Positions 54,960 to 64,000 of a stretch of DNA of 64,000 nt are shown here, one piece after another. The DNA is taken from assembly GCF_019097595.1 (NCBI RefSeq), contig NC_080711.1, positions 13,806,928 to 13,870,927 on the forward strand, in the 5' to 3' direction. The notes beneath the pieces were generated by a model. That model was given only the letters and a program-made list of their open reading frames with translations. It was not told the DNA's origin and ran no database searches. The position numbers and the translations under genes were made by a program. Position 1 is the stretch's first letter, and every line of letters begins with the position of its first letter. This DNA is from Hemibagrus wyckioides. Its lineage: Eukaryota; Chordata; Actinopteri; Siluriformes; Bagridae.

Positions 54960-56800
54960 TGTTACAGGCAACTAATCAATGATAGGGTTGTGTGATACCA
55001 CCAGTTGATTAAATTCTAATTACAGCATATCCTGAAGTGTTTTATTCATCTTTATCCCACAGCAGTTTGCCACTGCTAAGATGTTTTTTATTTATTAATG
55101 AATTGTAATAAATTTTATCTTTGATCCAGTTATAGTTAATGTAAAGAGTTCCTGTTCTCACTGTTCTTTGTTATAGCAGTGACTGAAAACTTCAGCCTTA
55201 CCATCTTTACTGTTTCAAAGCACTGACACTGGAGACTCCGATAAATATCTCCTTATCTAATTATTTGTCACATTAACAATTATATATTTTCATTGTTTAA
55301 TAGTTAACAGATTATTTATTATTAAACTAAAGCCATTTGGCGCATTCACCATGCAAGTGCATCTGAGAGCATTACTCACATTAGTTATAGAAACAGTACT
55401 GTATTAGAGTGAGTACATTATAGAAAATAAATCTACACTTTCTGTCTAATCAGAGTTGTGCATACAGAGGCCAAAGGTTTGGATGCATCACGAAGGCATC
55501 AGATTTTAGACTAAATGTCTGCTTCTAGTTGTATATACACTATATGTTCAAAACTCAAGGTTTCTTCCTCATACCATCTAAAGGAGTTTTTCCTTGCCAC
55601 AGTCGCCTCAGGCTTGCTCACTAGGGATGATTTTGTCTAATATCTAGGACTTTTTGCACTATGTTTTATGTTTCCTATGTTCTGTAAAGCTGCTTTCAGA
55701 CGATGTTCATTGTTAAAAGCGCTATACAAATAAAATTTAAATTGAATTGAAAAACTATGATACCCATATGTACATGATGAACATCCCATTCCTTTTAGTG
55801 AACCTTCTTAGTGCTGTTATAATAACTTCCACTCTTCTGGGACGGTTTCCGATAGATTTTGTAGTGTGGCTATGGAGATTTGTGCAAATTCAGGGCATCA
55901 AGCACTGATCTGGATGTTGAGGAATATTAAAAAAAAATGAATAATAATAAAATTAATGCTTTATCTGCCACAGTAAATTGTGCCCAAGTATTCCATTGTG
56001 GTGCGGCAGTTTATTTGCTTTAAAACTTGAACAAGACTGCCATTCATCCTGCTGAACTGACTGAACATCTTTTCCTATTCTCTGACAGTGAAGTAGCTCT
56101 TTTTCTTGCAGTGTAAATTTCAACTCAGCAGATATCCCTTCCTTGCTTACTCACTCATACACATGTTCTTGTGCACAATACTATTTTACTCAGTTCTTGT
56201 TTATCGTGTGTGTGTTTTTCTTTTTTAAATATTTAATAAAGAGTTGTTCAAAACAATACATGTTTGTGTTTTGAGTTGAAATTTGCAGATTCATCATTTA
56301 ATGCATTAACATGTAATTGATGATAAAAGACAACTAACCAGTCATCATGCTAGATAAAATAATTCACTTCTTTAGAAGCCGGTTACTCGTCTCTCGTTTA
56401 TCAATTTCTGCAATATGCAACTTTTCATAACGCTATGTAACTCGATTTTTGTTCCTGGGTAGTGAATGACATTTTCCAATTACTCTTGACAGAAAATGAT
56501 TAAAAAAAAAATAGCCATTAAGCCCCTTGAAGTTTGGGTTTGGGATTTTAAGAGAACGAAAACCTCAAAATTAGCCCATTTTACTAAATTTTACTTATTT
56601 CCCAGGAACAAGAAAAAAGTAAAAATTTGTTACATAGGGTAATCGTTTTTATATTTTTATAAGTTTTTATATTTAAAGGAACATCCAGGCTAGTGGTCTG
56701 AATTCATTAAACAGGACGTTCATAAGCGCTGATCATTTGTAAGAGTTAGAGTAAAACCTTCTTAAAATAAAAATAAAAATGTAATGATTTAAGTATACAT
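54960..56800. other. Intergenic spacer between fbxw9 and the G-gamma gene, left part
   Basis: No exon recognised. It contains a family C repeat (55555-55750) and a Tc1 relic (about 55795-55920: TAATAACTTCCACTCTTCTG, GGGACGGTTTCCGATAGATT). Confidence 0.7.
55555..55750 (+). repeat. Family C SINE-like repeat
   Basis: Head AAGGTTTCTTCCTCATACCA and GGAGTTTTTCCTTGCCACAG; tail TGTAAAGCTGCTTTCAGACG, AAAAGCGCTATACAAATAAA and TTTAAATTGAATTG. Closest in layout to 14380-14620. It is preceded by a fragment of a Tc1 end (TATACACTATATGTTCAAAA), so it may have inserted into or beside one. Confidence 0.8.
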
Positions 56801-56801
56801 A

Positions 56802-57225
56802 CACCAATCAGTCATAACATTATGACCATCTGCCTAATATTGTGTTGGTCCCCCTTTTGCTGCCAAAACAGCCCTGCCCCGTCGAGGCATTGACTCCACT
56901 AGATCCCTGAAGGTGTGCTGTGGTATCTGGTACCAAGATGTTAACAGCAGATCCTTTAATTCCTGTAGGTAAGTCCTCTCAACTTACAGGACTTACAAAG
57001 GACTTACAGGATACTTTTGATAGATACTGACCACTGAAGACTGGGAACACTCCACAAGAGCTGCAGTTTTGGAGATGCTCTGATCCAGTCGTCTAGCCAT
57101 CACAATTTAGCTCTTGTCAAACTCGCTCAAATCCTTACGCTTGCCCATTTTTCCTGCTTCTAACACATCAACTTTGAGGACAAAATGTTCACGTGCTGCC
57201 TAATATATCCCACCCACTAACAGAA
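56802..57225 (-). mobile_element. Tc1-like derivative, family B copy 4, right end truncated
   Basis: Left repeat ACACCAATCAGTCATAACAT; interior differs from the other copies near the left (GGCATTGACTCCACTAGATC, CAAGATGTTAACAGCAGATC) but rejoins at TTTGATAGATACTGACCACT. It ends at CCCACCCACTAACAG, so the right repeat is missing. A local duplication of ACTTACAGGACTTAC lies near 56980-57010. Confidence 0.85.
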
Positions 57226-57263
57226 TGAGGTTGCATGTACAATACAAGCATTCATACTTTGCC

Positions 57264-57269
57264 TTTATT
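57264..57269 (-). terminator. Polyadenylation signal of the G-gamma gene
   Basis: Plus-strand TTTATT is AATAAA in gene sense, only about 11 nt after the stop codon (57283-57281). No other canonical signal lies as close. Confidence 0.5.
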
Positions 57270-57280
57270 AATATGTATTC

Positions 57281-59024
57281 TCACAATAGCACACATGTCT
57301 TCTTGTCCTTGAATGGGTTGGATGAAGCAGCGATGCCTGTGAGCAGTGGATCTCCACGCCGGTGCTCCTGACAGTACTGCACGAGCTGAGCAGCCGCAGC
57401 TGAGATCTGGCACACACAACATCAACTCTTTTAATCAGATTAATATTCCAGAAACACAAGATAGTAAACACAGATTCTTGTCTAGAACCAGGCAGCTGCT
57501 GAGGAGGTAAATGACTTGGATTTATTCATTTACATTTATACATTATTGTCTTGGATTGAGGTTGGAGGTTCATTCCACCACTGAAGGACAGTCAGTTTGA
57601 AGGTTTTGGAAAGATTGTGTTTGTTTAACCCAACATGTACACACTAACAGAGTTAAAAATGAAAATATAGAAAGCAAATCCTAGAGCATTCAAAATGCTC
57701 TAATTAGTTACAGAAATCATATTATACTAAACCACTTGCTCACTCAATCTTTAAAGCATTTCATTGTATGTCTGCTGTGTGTGGTCCAGCTGAGATAATA
57801 AACTTATAAATACCCCTTGCAGAATATACAAAAGGCTAACAATTTAAGAGAAATAAATCTTGAAGAGGGCAGTTTGTTTTTATTTAATACTGCCCTGAAT
57901 ACACTATTTCACATAAGAGATGTTTACATATAGGCCACAAGACAAAATAATAACTGAATTTACACAAATAAACCAGATCAAAAAAATTACATATACTTGA
58001 TTCTTAATACTGTGTGTTGTTACCCGGATCATCAGCAACTGCCCACCCCTTTCCAGTAGCGACTGTATGATTGTGATATCCATCTTTTCACACTAAGGGA
58101 CTCATACACACTGTTACAAAACACTCACTGATGCTCAAGAAGGCAACATGATACATGAGTGCTAGGGGGTGTAAACTTTTGAAAAGGATGATCGGTGTAT
58201 TATGTTTAAATATCTGATTTTTTAAAATCTTGTACTAAGCTACATAAGATTTACATATTTTCCAGAACACAGAATAATAACATCTTACATCTGTTCAAAT
58301 GTTTTCACCCCCCTGGCTCTTAATGTATCATGTTGCCTTCTGGAGCACTGGTGACTGTTTGCAGCTTTTTGAAATAGTTGTGTATTTTGCAGACTAGGGG
58401 TGTACAAATAAATAAAATTTGCATTTGAATTTGGACAGGGACTTCATGCCTTACTGAGCAGGCAGTACAGTGATTCTTCATTAATCACTTCATTAACCTG
58501 ATGAAGGTCGCCTTGGGTCCATTCCATCACAGGGCACAGTGCACCCACACATTCACACAATACTTTATACCAAGGGGCAATTTAGAGTAGCCAATCCACC
58601 TACATGCATGTTTTTAAAGATAGGAGAAACGGGACAAGGGGAAAACATGTTCACATCCAAACCCACCATGTGCCACCATGCTGCACTACATTACTTCTTA
58701 AAATCTCTTTAAAAGTCTAATAAACATACAATATAGCTGACTTCAGACTTTACACTTTAATAAAGGGAAATTTTTTAATTACACTTGAACTAAATTTGAG
58801 CTTTTTGATGTCTAATCATGCTTAAATAGTTTTAACACTATTAATGTTTTTCAGAAGAAACTATCACACAACATTTTTAAATCAAGCCTTGGGCATTTGA
58901 AAATTTTTTATTTGTATTCAGTTCTCACCTTGATTCTTTCCAAGTTGGCTTCCAGTCTCAGCTGCTCCACAGCTTTTCTAGCTTGAAGCACAGTGTTACT
59001 GCTGTACACTTTTCCAGCCTCCAT
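57281..59024 (-). CDS. gng14: Heterotrimeric G-protein gamma subunit, probably GNG14
   Basis: Small prenylated subunit that pairs with G-beta to form the membrane-bound signalling dimer. Two coding exons: 59024-58929 (ARKAVEQLRLEANLERIK at its end) and 57406-57281, phase 0, total 73 aa, the usual size. The second exon has ISAAAAQLVQYCQEH, GDPLLTGIAASSNPF, and ends KDKKTCVLL then TGA. The CaaX box CVLL, with Leu last, predicts geranylgeranylation. The NPF-K-DKK motif resembles GNG7/GNG12 more than GNG2. The symbol is chosen because human GNG14 lies between FBXW9 and DHPS (from memory), exactly the neighbours here; by sequence alone gng7/gng12-like would be possible. The 1.5-kb intron holds a family R repeat fragment (58490-58690). 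Confidence 0.88.
58490..58690 (+). repeat. Family R dispersed repeat in the G-gamma intron
   Basis: Blocks CCATTCCATCACAGGGCACA, GGGCAATTTAGAGTAGCCAA, TCCACCTACATGCATGTTTT and GGGGAAAACATGTTCACATC, in the same order as at 10795 and 39545. Confidence 0.8.
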
Positions 59025-60150
59025 CTCCAAACCTCAACCTGCAGCATGAGACTGATCGCGTCTCTGTTTAGTACTGCTCTGGGCTGCTCCGTTTATACTG
59101 CAGCGATTTCAGTGCTTCTATTGAGAGACAGTACCTTGTGTGTTCACCCATATGCTAAGGTTGTATAATGTTGTGATCTCCCGTCCCGGCTATTTAACCC
59201 ATGTTGGACCGTCCTCTCCGTGTGTGCTCCTGCGGTCACTTCAAAGCATCTTGTGATGTGGCTGAGTTGAAAGGTCACACATGCAGGTGTAGAAATGTCA
59301 CACCAACATCACACACCCTCAGAAAAGAAAATCCCTACAGGGGAAGAATAAAAAAATTCCCCTAAAATGCTGCTTAATGTACCAGACTTAATGGGTTAGA
59401 AGAATCAAAAAAATATCTTCTTTTGCTCTTTCAATCTATTATGAGTGGATTATAGTGTAGTAGTAGTCTATACATACAGTTACAGAAGGAACATTAGGGT
59501 AACATTTATTTATTATATTAAATCTAACATTGAAAAACATGCCTGCTTATTCAATATTCAAGTAAACATATAACAGTGGTGTGATTCAAGTCCACAGTCA
59601 ACACCTACAGAGTTGAAAATGAAAATACAGAAAACTAAAGCTAGAGCATTCAAAAGGGGATAACAGAAATCATGAAAATATTAAATCGTCTGTTCACCCA
59701 TTCTTCAGTAAAGGCTTTATACCTACAGGCAATTTTTAACAGAGCTCATTTGTATACTGGCATGTCTTTCAAACAGACACAGACAGGAAAAACATGCAAA
59801 ACGCTGTAGCTAATGTGGTCAATTTAAAAGGCAGATCTATCATTAAATATTGAATAGTCACAATCATTTTCAACCATTATTCTTCAGGATATATGGGCTA
59901 TATATCCATGGGCTATATGAAAGGAGGGGAAACAGGCCACAGGGTGTCTCTGATAATGACATTTATGACATTCAGGACAAATGCTAGACTTGGAGGCAGC
60001 CGTTGTTTATGTTCGCTAATAAACTTTGGAACCTTTCAGCAATTTATATTGAGATCCTGCAACACTGGAATTAAAGATACACTATATACCCCCAGAAATA
60101 TGTGAAAATATGCATATGCGTATGTGCTTTGTGCACATCCTATCCCAGAT
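59025..60150. other. Intergenic spacer upstream of the G-gamma gene
   Basis: The promoter of the minus-strand G-gamma gene should lie in its left part (CCCGTCCCGGCTATTTAACC near 59179). No exon or clear transposon recognised in the rest. Confidence 0.5.
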
Positions 60151-60154
60151 TTAT

Positions 60155-60740
60155 TCCTGATTAGCTGTTATAATAACTTCCAATCTTCTTGGAAGGCTTC
60201 CCACTAGGTTTTGGAGTGTGGCTGTGTGGGTTCACATTCATTCATCCATAATAGCGTTAGTGAGATCAGGCCTGGGGTGCATTCGGTATTCAGGTTCATC
60301 CCAAAGACAGTTGAAGGCAGGACTGTGTGCACTCAGTGAAGGTAAATTGGTACAGCATACAAAAAAAAATCCTATGCAATTGTGTTTGGAAATTTGTGTC
60401 AACAGTCTGAGGAAGGCCGGCATATGTGAACAATTTCCCTGAGGGGATCAATAAAGTATTATGATTCTGATATGGATGTGATGGCAGGTGTCCACAAACT
60501 TTAGGCCAGGGGTGTTCAATCTTATCTGCAAAGGGCCGGTGTGGGTGCAGGCTTTCATTCCAACTGAGCAGAAGCCACACCTGAGTCTACTGAAAGCCAA
60601 GATCTGTTGATTAGCCAGTTGGAATCAGGTGTAGCTCCTGCTTGGTTGGAATGAAAACCTGCACCCACAGCGGCCCTTTCTGGATAAGATAAGGATAAGA
60701 CACCCCTGCTTTAGGCCATATAGTGTGGCAATGGTTGCAA
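60155..60740 (-). mobile_element. Decayed Tc1-like element interrupted by a MITE
   Basis: TAATAACTTCCAATCTTCTT and AGGTTTTGGAGTGTGGCTGT at the left resemble the relic at 55795. The right terminal end, GTGTCCACAAACTTTAGGCC and then CATATAGTGT, is split by the 202-bp insertion at 60507-60708. Confidence 0.75.
60507..60708. mobile_element. hAT-type MITE with perfect 8-bp target duplication
   Basis: The ends CAGGGGTGTTCAATCTTATC and, reversed, CAGGGGTGTCTTATCCTTAT are imperfect inverted repeats that continue inward (GGTGTGGGTGCAGGCTTTCA against GCTGTGGGTGCAGGTTTTCA, both followed by TTCCAAC). The flanks are identical octamers CTTTAGGC at 60499-60506 and 60709-60716. An 8-bp duplication and CAGGGGTG ends mark a hAT-superfamily non-autonomous element. 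It has no coding capacity. Confidence 0.95.
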
Positions 60741-60774
60741 TGTTTTTGAAAAACTTTGTTTTAAAGGGAGGATT

Positions 60775-61310
60775 TACACCGATTGAGTGTAACATTATGA
60801 GCACTGACCGGTGACGTGAATAACATTGATTATCTCCTCATCATGACACCTGTTAGTGGGTGGGATATATTAGGCAGCAAGTGAACATTTTGTCCTCAAA
60901 GTTGATGTGTTAGAAACAGAAAATTTGGGCAAGTGTAAGGATTTAAGCAAGTTTGACAAGGGCCAAATTGTGATGGCTAGACAACTGGATCATCTCCAAA
61001 ACTGCAGCTCTTGTGGGGTGTTCCCAGTCTGCAGTGGTCAGTATCTATCAAAAGTGGTCCAAGGAATGAACAGTGGTGGACCGGCGACAGGGGCATCTGT
61101 AGCCAAGGCTCATTAATGCACATTGGGAGCAAAGGTTGGCCCGTGTGGTCTGATCCAAAAGAGAGCTACTGTTGCTCAAATTGCTAAAGAGGTTAATGCT
61201 GGTTCTGATAGAAAGGTGTCAGAAACACAGTGCATGATAGGTCAGGGCTGTTTTGGCAGCAAAAGGGGGACCAACACCAATATTAGGCAGGTGGTCATAA
61301 AGTTATGCCA
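60775..61310 (+). mobile_element. Tc1-like derivative, family B copy 5
   Basis: Plus-strand interior encodes the N-terminal start of the family transposase with the original frame kept at first: [21 protein letters not shown] deletion of about 8 bp then shifts it. Ends with GGTGGTCATAAAGTTATGCC. No catalytic domain. Confidence 0.88.
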
Positions 61311-61319
61311 TGATTTTCT

Positions 61320-62150
61320 TATTAAAGTAGTTACCAACTCAGTGGCGCATATTGTCTTAGTTTAACACACTAATCTCATTCTCAAACTAAATAATTTATC
61401 CCTACACACGTCACCTTATCGCTAAGTTAAAAAAGAAAATACGTGCTAATTCGACTGATTGCTCTCTTGCTTGTTTATTAATATTTATTTATTAGTCATC
61501 TAGATCGCACCGTTGTTCATCGAGAAAATACAGTTCTCCATTTTGTCCCTCTCCGGTTGCCGTAGTCAGGAGAACACACGTGCAGTATTTACTAGAGTGA
61601 TGTAGCCACTGCTGTCTGAAACTCACACTTCAGGTACAGTAACAGAGGGTAAGTTCTTACAGAAATGATTGAAATACGTTTGTCACGTCTACTAAAATGA
61701 TCACTAAAGCGTTTGGAATTTGTGTGAAATGATGAACTACAAACTATTTGCAGTTTTTCAGATATCTTGCTCATTTTGCCGTCTAATGGCTAGCTCGTTG
61801 TGCTGATATAGCTAACAAATCAACGCGAGTGAACGAAATGATGACCAAAGTCAAAGCACCTTCCACAATCTACATTTACTATTAATGTACTGAATGTATG
61901 ACCTTAAAGAAAAGTCGAATATGATGTAAAGATTAGGTAGTTTCTCCTTTTTAAACGGACACTGACTGAAGAGGTGGCGCATTATAGATCACCTACGTTA
62001 CTGCAGAGCTAGATGAAGTCAGCTACTTCAAGCAAAAGTGTAAATGTTTCCGTTTTCAGTTCATTCACTACTTATGCTTATATTACTTTGATTAAAATTA
62101 TGGGTAATGTCAGCTCACTTGCAAAAGCTCACTCAGTTATAATGACCTCA
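61320..62150. other. Intergenic spacer, possible dhps promoter region
   Basis: No coding exon recognised. A possible non-coding exon ends with donor CACTTCAG|GTACAG near 61634, downstream of a moderately GC-rich patch (TCCCTCTCCGGTTGCCGTAG near 61545). If real it would be dhps exon 1, since the coding exon at 63532 is preceded by a splice acceptor. Speculative. Confidence 0.3.
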
Positions 62151-62154
62151 GCTC

Positions 62155-62820
62155 TAATACACCTTTGCCAAAAGTTTTGGGACATCCCTTCAAATCATTG
62201 AATTCAGGGGTTGGGCTTGGCCCCTTAGTTCCAGTGAAAGGAACTCTTAATGCTTCAGCATACCAAGACATTTTGGACAATTTCATTCTCCCAACTTTGT
62301 GGGGACAGTTTGGGGATGACCCCTTCCTGTTCCAACATGACTGCACACCAGTGCACAAAGCAAGGTCCATAAATACATGGATGAGGGAGTTTGGTGTGGA
62401 GGAACTTGACTGACCTGCAGAGAGTTCAGAGCTCAACGTGATAGAACACCTTTGGGATAAATTAGAGTGGAGACTGTAAGGCATTCCAAAACTGAGATGT
62501 CAGTGTTTACATGCACAAGAATTGAATTTAAGCCCGATTTAAGAATTGAATTACAGCTAAAACAACTTCAAAACTTCTAGGAAGGCTTTCCACAAGGTTT
62601 AGGAGTGTGTTTATGGGAATTTTTGACCGTTCCACTAGAATTGCATTTGTTAGGTCAGGCACTGATATGAGAAGGATGGATGAGAAGGCCTGGTTTGGTA
62701 TGCTGAAGCATTAAGAGTTCCTTTCACTGGAATTAAGGGGCCAAGCCCAACCCCTGGAAAACAACACCTGAACTGAATAATTTGGAGGGGTGTCCAAAAA
62801 CTTTTGGCAATACAGTGTAT
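62155..62820 (+). mobile_element. Fold-back Tc1-like derivative with about 105-bp inverted arms
   Basis: Left arm: TTGCCAAAAGTTTTGGGACA, GGGCTTGGCCCCTTAGTTCC, then AAGGAACTCTTAATGCTTCA. Right arm (62698-62820) is its reverse: TGAAGCATTAAGAGTTCCTT, AAGGGGCCAAGCCCAACCCC, AAACTTTTGGCAATACAGTG. Between them the plus strand encodes a central transposase relic ([34 protein letters not shown]). No N-terminal domain. It may be two elements in opposite orientation or one rearranged copy. Confidence 0.8.
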
Positions 62821-62824
62821 AAAA

Positions 62825-62956
62825 AATGTATTAGCATATCCAGTCACAGCAAGTGAAAAGGCCAAAAAATCAGGTGAAATCAGCAAAACAATTTATATGA
62901 AAGTATTATTCCAGAGTTTCCTTGCTATCATGAAAGTACAACTTTTTATTTATTTA

Positions 62957-62992
<36 letters not shown>

Positions 62993-63526
62993 ATTGACCA
63001 GGTACCATGACAAATGAGTCAGCTTTCATCCTCCTATGGAATCATACCAGTGTCTATATATATCTGTTTCCTCTGAAGATCATTGTGTGTTAACCAATTG
63101 TTATTATTATTGTCATTTGCACAAATGCTCATGGTTTTCATCTGCACATACCTGAACATTCTGGCTCTATTTACCTTAAATGACCTAATAAGGTAACAGA
63201 GAATAATGAGAAATAATACATTAAAAAAAAAACTTTAATTAAATTAATTGCATAAGTGTGGGCACCCCTAAATTACTAAACACTACATGTTGATGTTATT
63301 ACACTGTGTTTTTGGGTCTATTAATGTGGCACATATTTTCCCACTCTTTCTTGCAAAACATTCTAGATCCTTCATTATTAGTTGGATTTAGGTCTGAGCT
63401 CTGGCTACGTCATTTGACAACATCATCTAACATGACCCCATTTATAAATCAAGTGATCTATGTGCAACCTATTGTCTGGAAGTTTTGAAACCCCTGTAAG
63501 TTGTTTTGTTTCGTGTTTCCTCTCAG
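62825..63526. other. Spacer or dhps intron before the first coding exon
   Basis: Contains a TTTA/TA compound microsatellite (62947-62993). The segment near 63235-63480 (AAGTGTGGGCACCCCTAAAT, GTGCAACCTATTGTCTGGAA) looks like a decayed repeat. No exon recognised. Confidence 0.5.
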
Positions 63527-63531
63527 TAAAT

Positions 63532-63726
63532 ATGGCAGATCAGATCCCCTTCGTGGCCCTAGATGCTGTTCTGAAAGAGAGTGGCGCTCTCCCAGAGGAC
63601 ATGCCACAGATCAGAGGTTATGATTTTAATCAGGGAGTAGACCACCGAGCTCTGCTGCACTCCTACCTCACCACAGGCTTCCAGGCTAGCAGTTTTGCCA
63701 TGGCTGTACAGGAGATCAATAAGATG
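63532..63726 (+). CDS. dhps: Deoxyhypusine synthase, first coding exon (rest outside the window)
   Basis: NAD- and spermidine-dependent enzyme that makes deoxyhypusine on a lysine of eIF5A, in the cytosol. Only residues 1-65 are visible: start MADQIPFVALDAVLKESGAL, then QIRGYDFNQGVDHRALL and TTGFQASSFAMAVQEIN, ending KM before a GTGAGT donor. The RGYDFN-GV and TTGFQA blocks are diagnostic of the family N-terminus. A TTTCCTCTCAG acceptor at 63516-63526 precedes the ATG by five bases, so at least one non-coding exon lies upstream. The NAD site and catalytic Lys lie off the right edge. Confidence 0.94.
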
Positions 63727-63934
63727 GTGAGTTCAAAAGGCTTCTTATTTTTCTATCTGCTTGTAACTGCTTTGTTTATCTTATCTTTGCAAAACCATCT
63801 ATGATGCAGAACACAATGAGCCACAACACATACAGGAAAAAAGAAAAACATAACACAGTCTAACTGGGAACAATATACAAAATATAAAAAATACATTTCA
63901 AGAAAATAAATAATTTCTCCGCTCTGATTCATCC

Positions 63935-64000
63935 CAAGGTTGTTCTATCTGGTTGAGGTCAGGTCTTTGTGCAGGCCAGTCAAGTTCCTCCACACCAAAC
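63935..64000 (-). mobile_element. Tc1-like fragment at the window edge, in dhps intron
   Basis: TTCTATCTGGTTGAGGTCAG, then GCAGGCCAGTCAAGTTCCTC, is the reverse of the Tc1 segment encoding [15 protein letters not shown]. It continues beyond the window. Confidence 0.8.

Overview
This is a window of vertebrate nuclear DNA, almost certainly from a ray-finned (teleost) fish and possibly a catfish-like otophysan. Genes are split into short exons with GT-AG introns, the DNA is AT-rich, and microsatellites, Tc1-like transposon debris and tRNA-derived SINEs are dense. The species guess rests on repeat character alone and is weak. There is no prokaryotic operon, CRISPR array or defence system, and I found no clearly undescribed biological system. 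What stands out is gene structure, neighbourhood and transposon history.

Layout, left to right. (1) 1-8.9 kb: 3' end of nfix (+), with the last two coding exons and a long 3'UTR. (2) 8.9-11.4 kb: repeats, including a broken Tc1 transposase. (3) 11.4-16.05 kb: complete nme4 (-), a mitochondrial nucleoside diphosphate kinase, 5 coding exons, 193 aa. (4) 17.2-38.6 kb: complete xpo6 (-), exportin-6, 25 coding exons, 1125 aa, whose first coding exon holds only the ATG. (5) 40.3-46.9 kb: complete antkmt/fam173a (-), 5 coding exons, 219 aa, plus a probable non-coding first exon. (6) 47.5-54.95 kb: complete fbxw9 (+), F-box/WD40, 8 coding exons, 548 aa. (7) 57.26-59.02 kb: a two-exon heterotrimeric G-protein gamma subunit (-), probably gng14, 73 aa. 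(8) 63.5 kb to the window end: first coding exon of dhps (+), deoxyhypusine synthase.

In human, nfix, fbxw9, gng14 and dhps orthologues lie on 19p13, while nme4, xpo6 and antkmt orthologues lie on 16p (from memory). The window therefore interleaves two mammalian synteny blocks. The genes do not form a pathway; they are independent housekeeping or developmental genes: transcription factor, mitochondrial NDPK, actin/profilin exporter, ANT methyltransferase, SCF substrate receptor, G-gamma and hypusination enzyme. antkmt and fbxw9 are divergently transcribed and may share a promoter region near 46.9-47.5 kb.

Exons were assembled by reading both strands, requiring GT/AG boundaries, phase continuity and agreement with the remembered protein families. 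All five multi-exon genes that lie fully inside the window close with a continuous reading frame. Between the genes I see several Tc1-like families (one represented only by its N-terminal DNA-binding part), a 202-bp hAT-type MITE with a perfect 8-bp target duplication nested inside a Tc1 remnant, a fold-back Tc1 derivative, and at least four SINE-like families.
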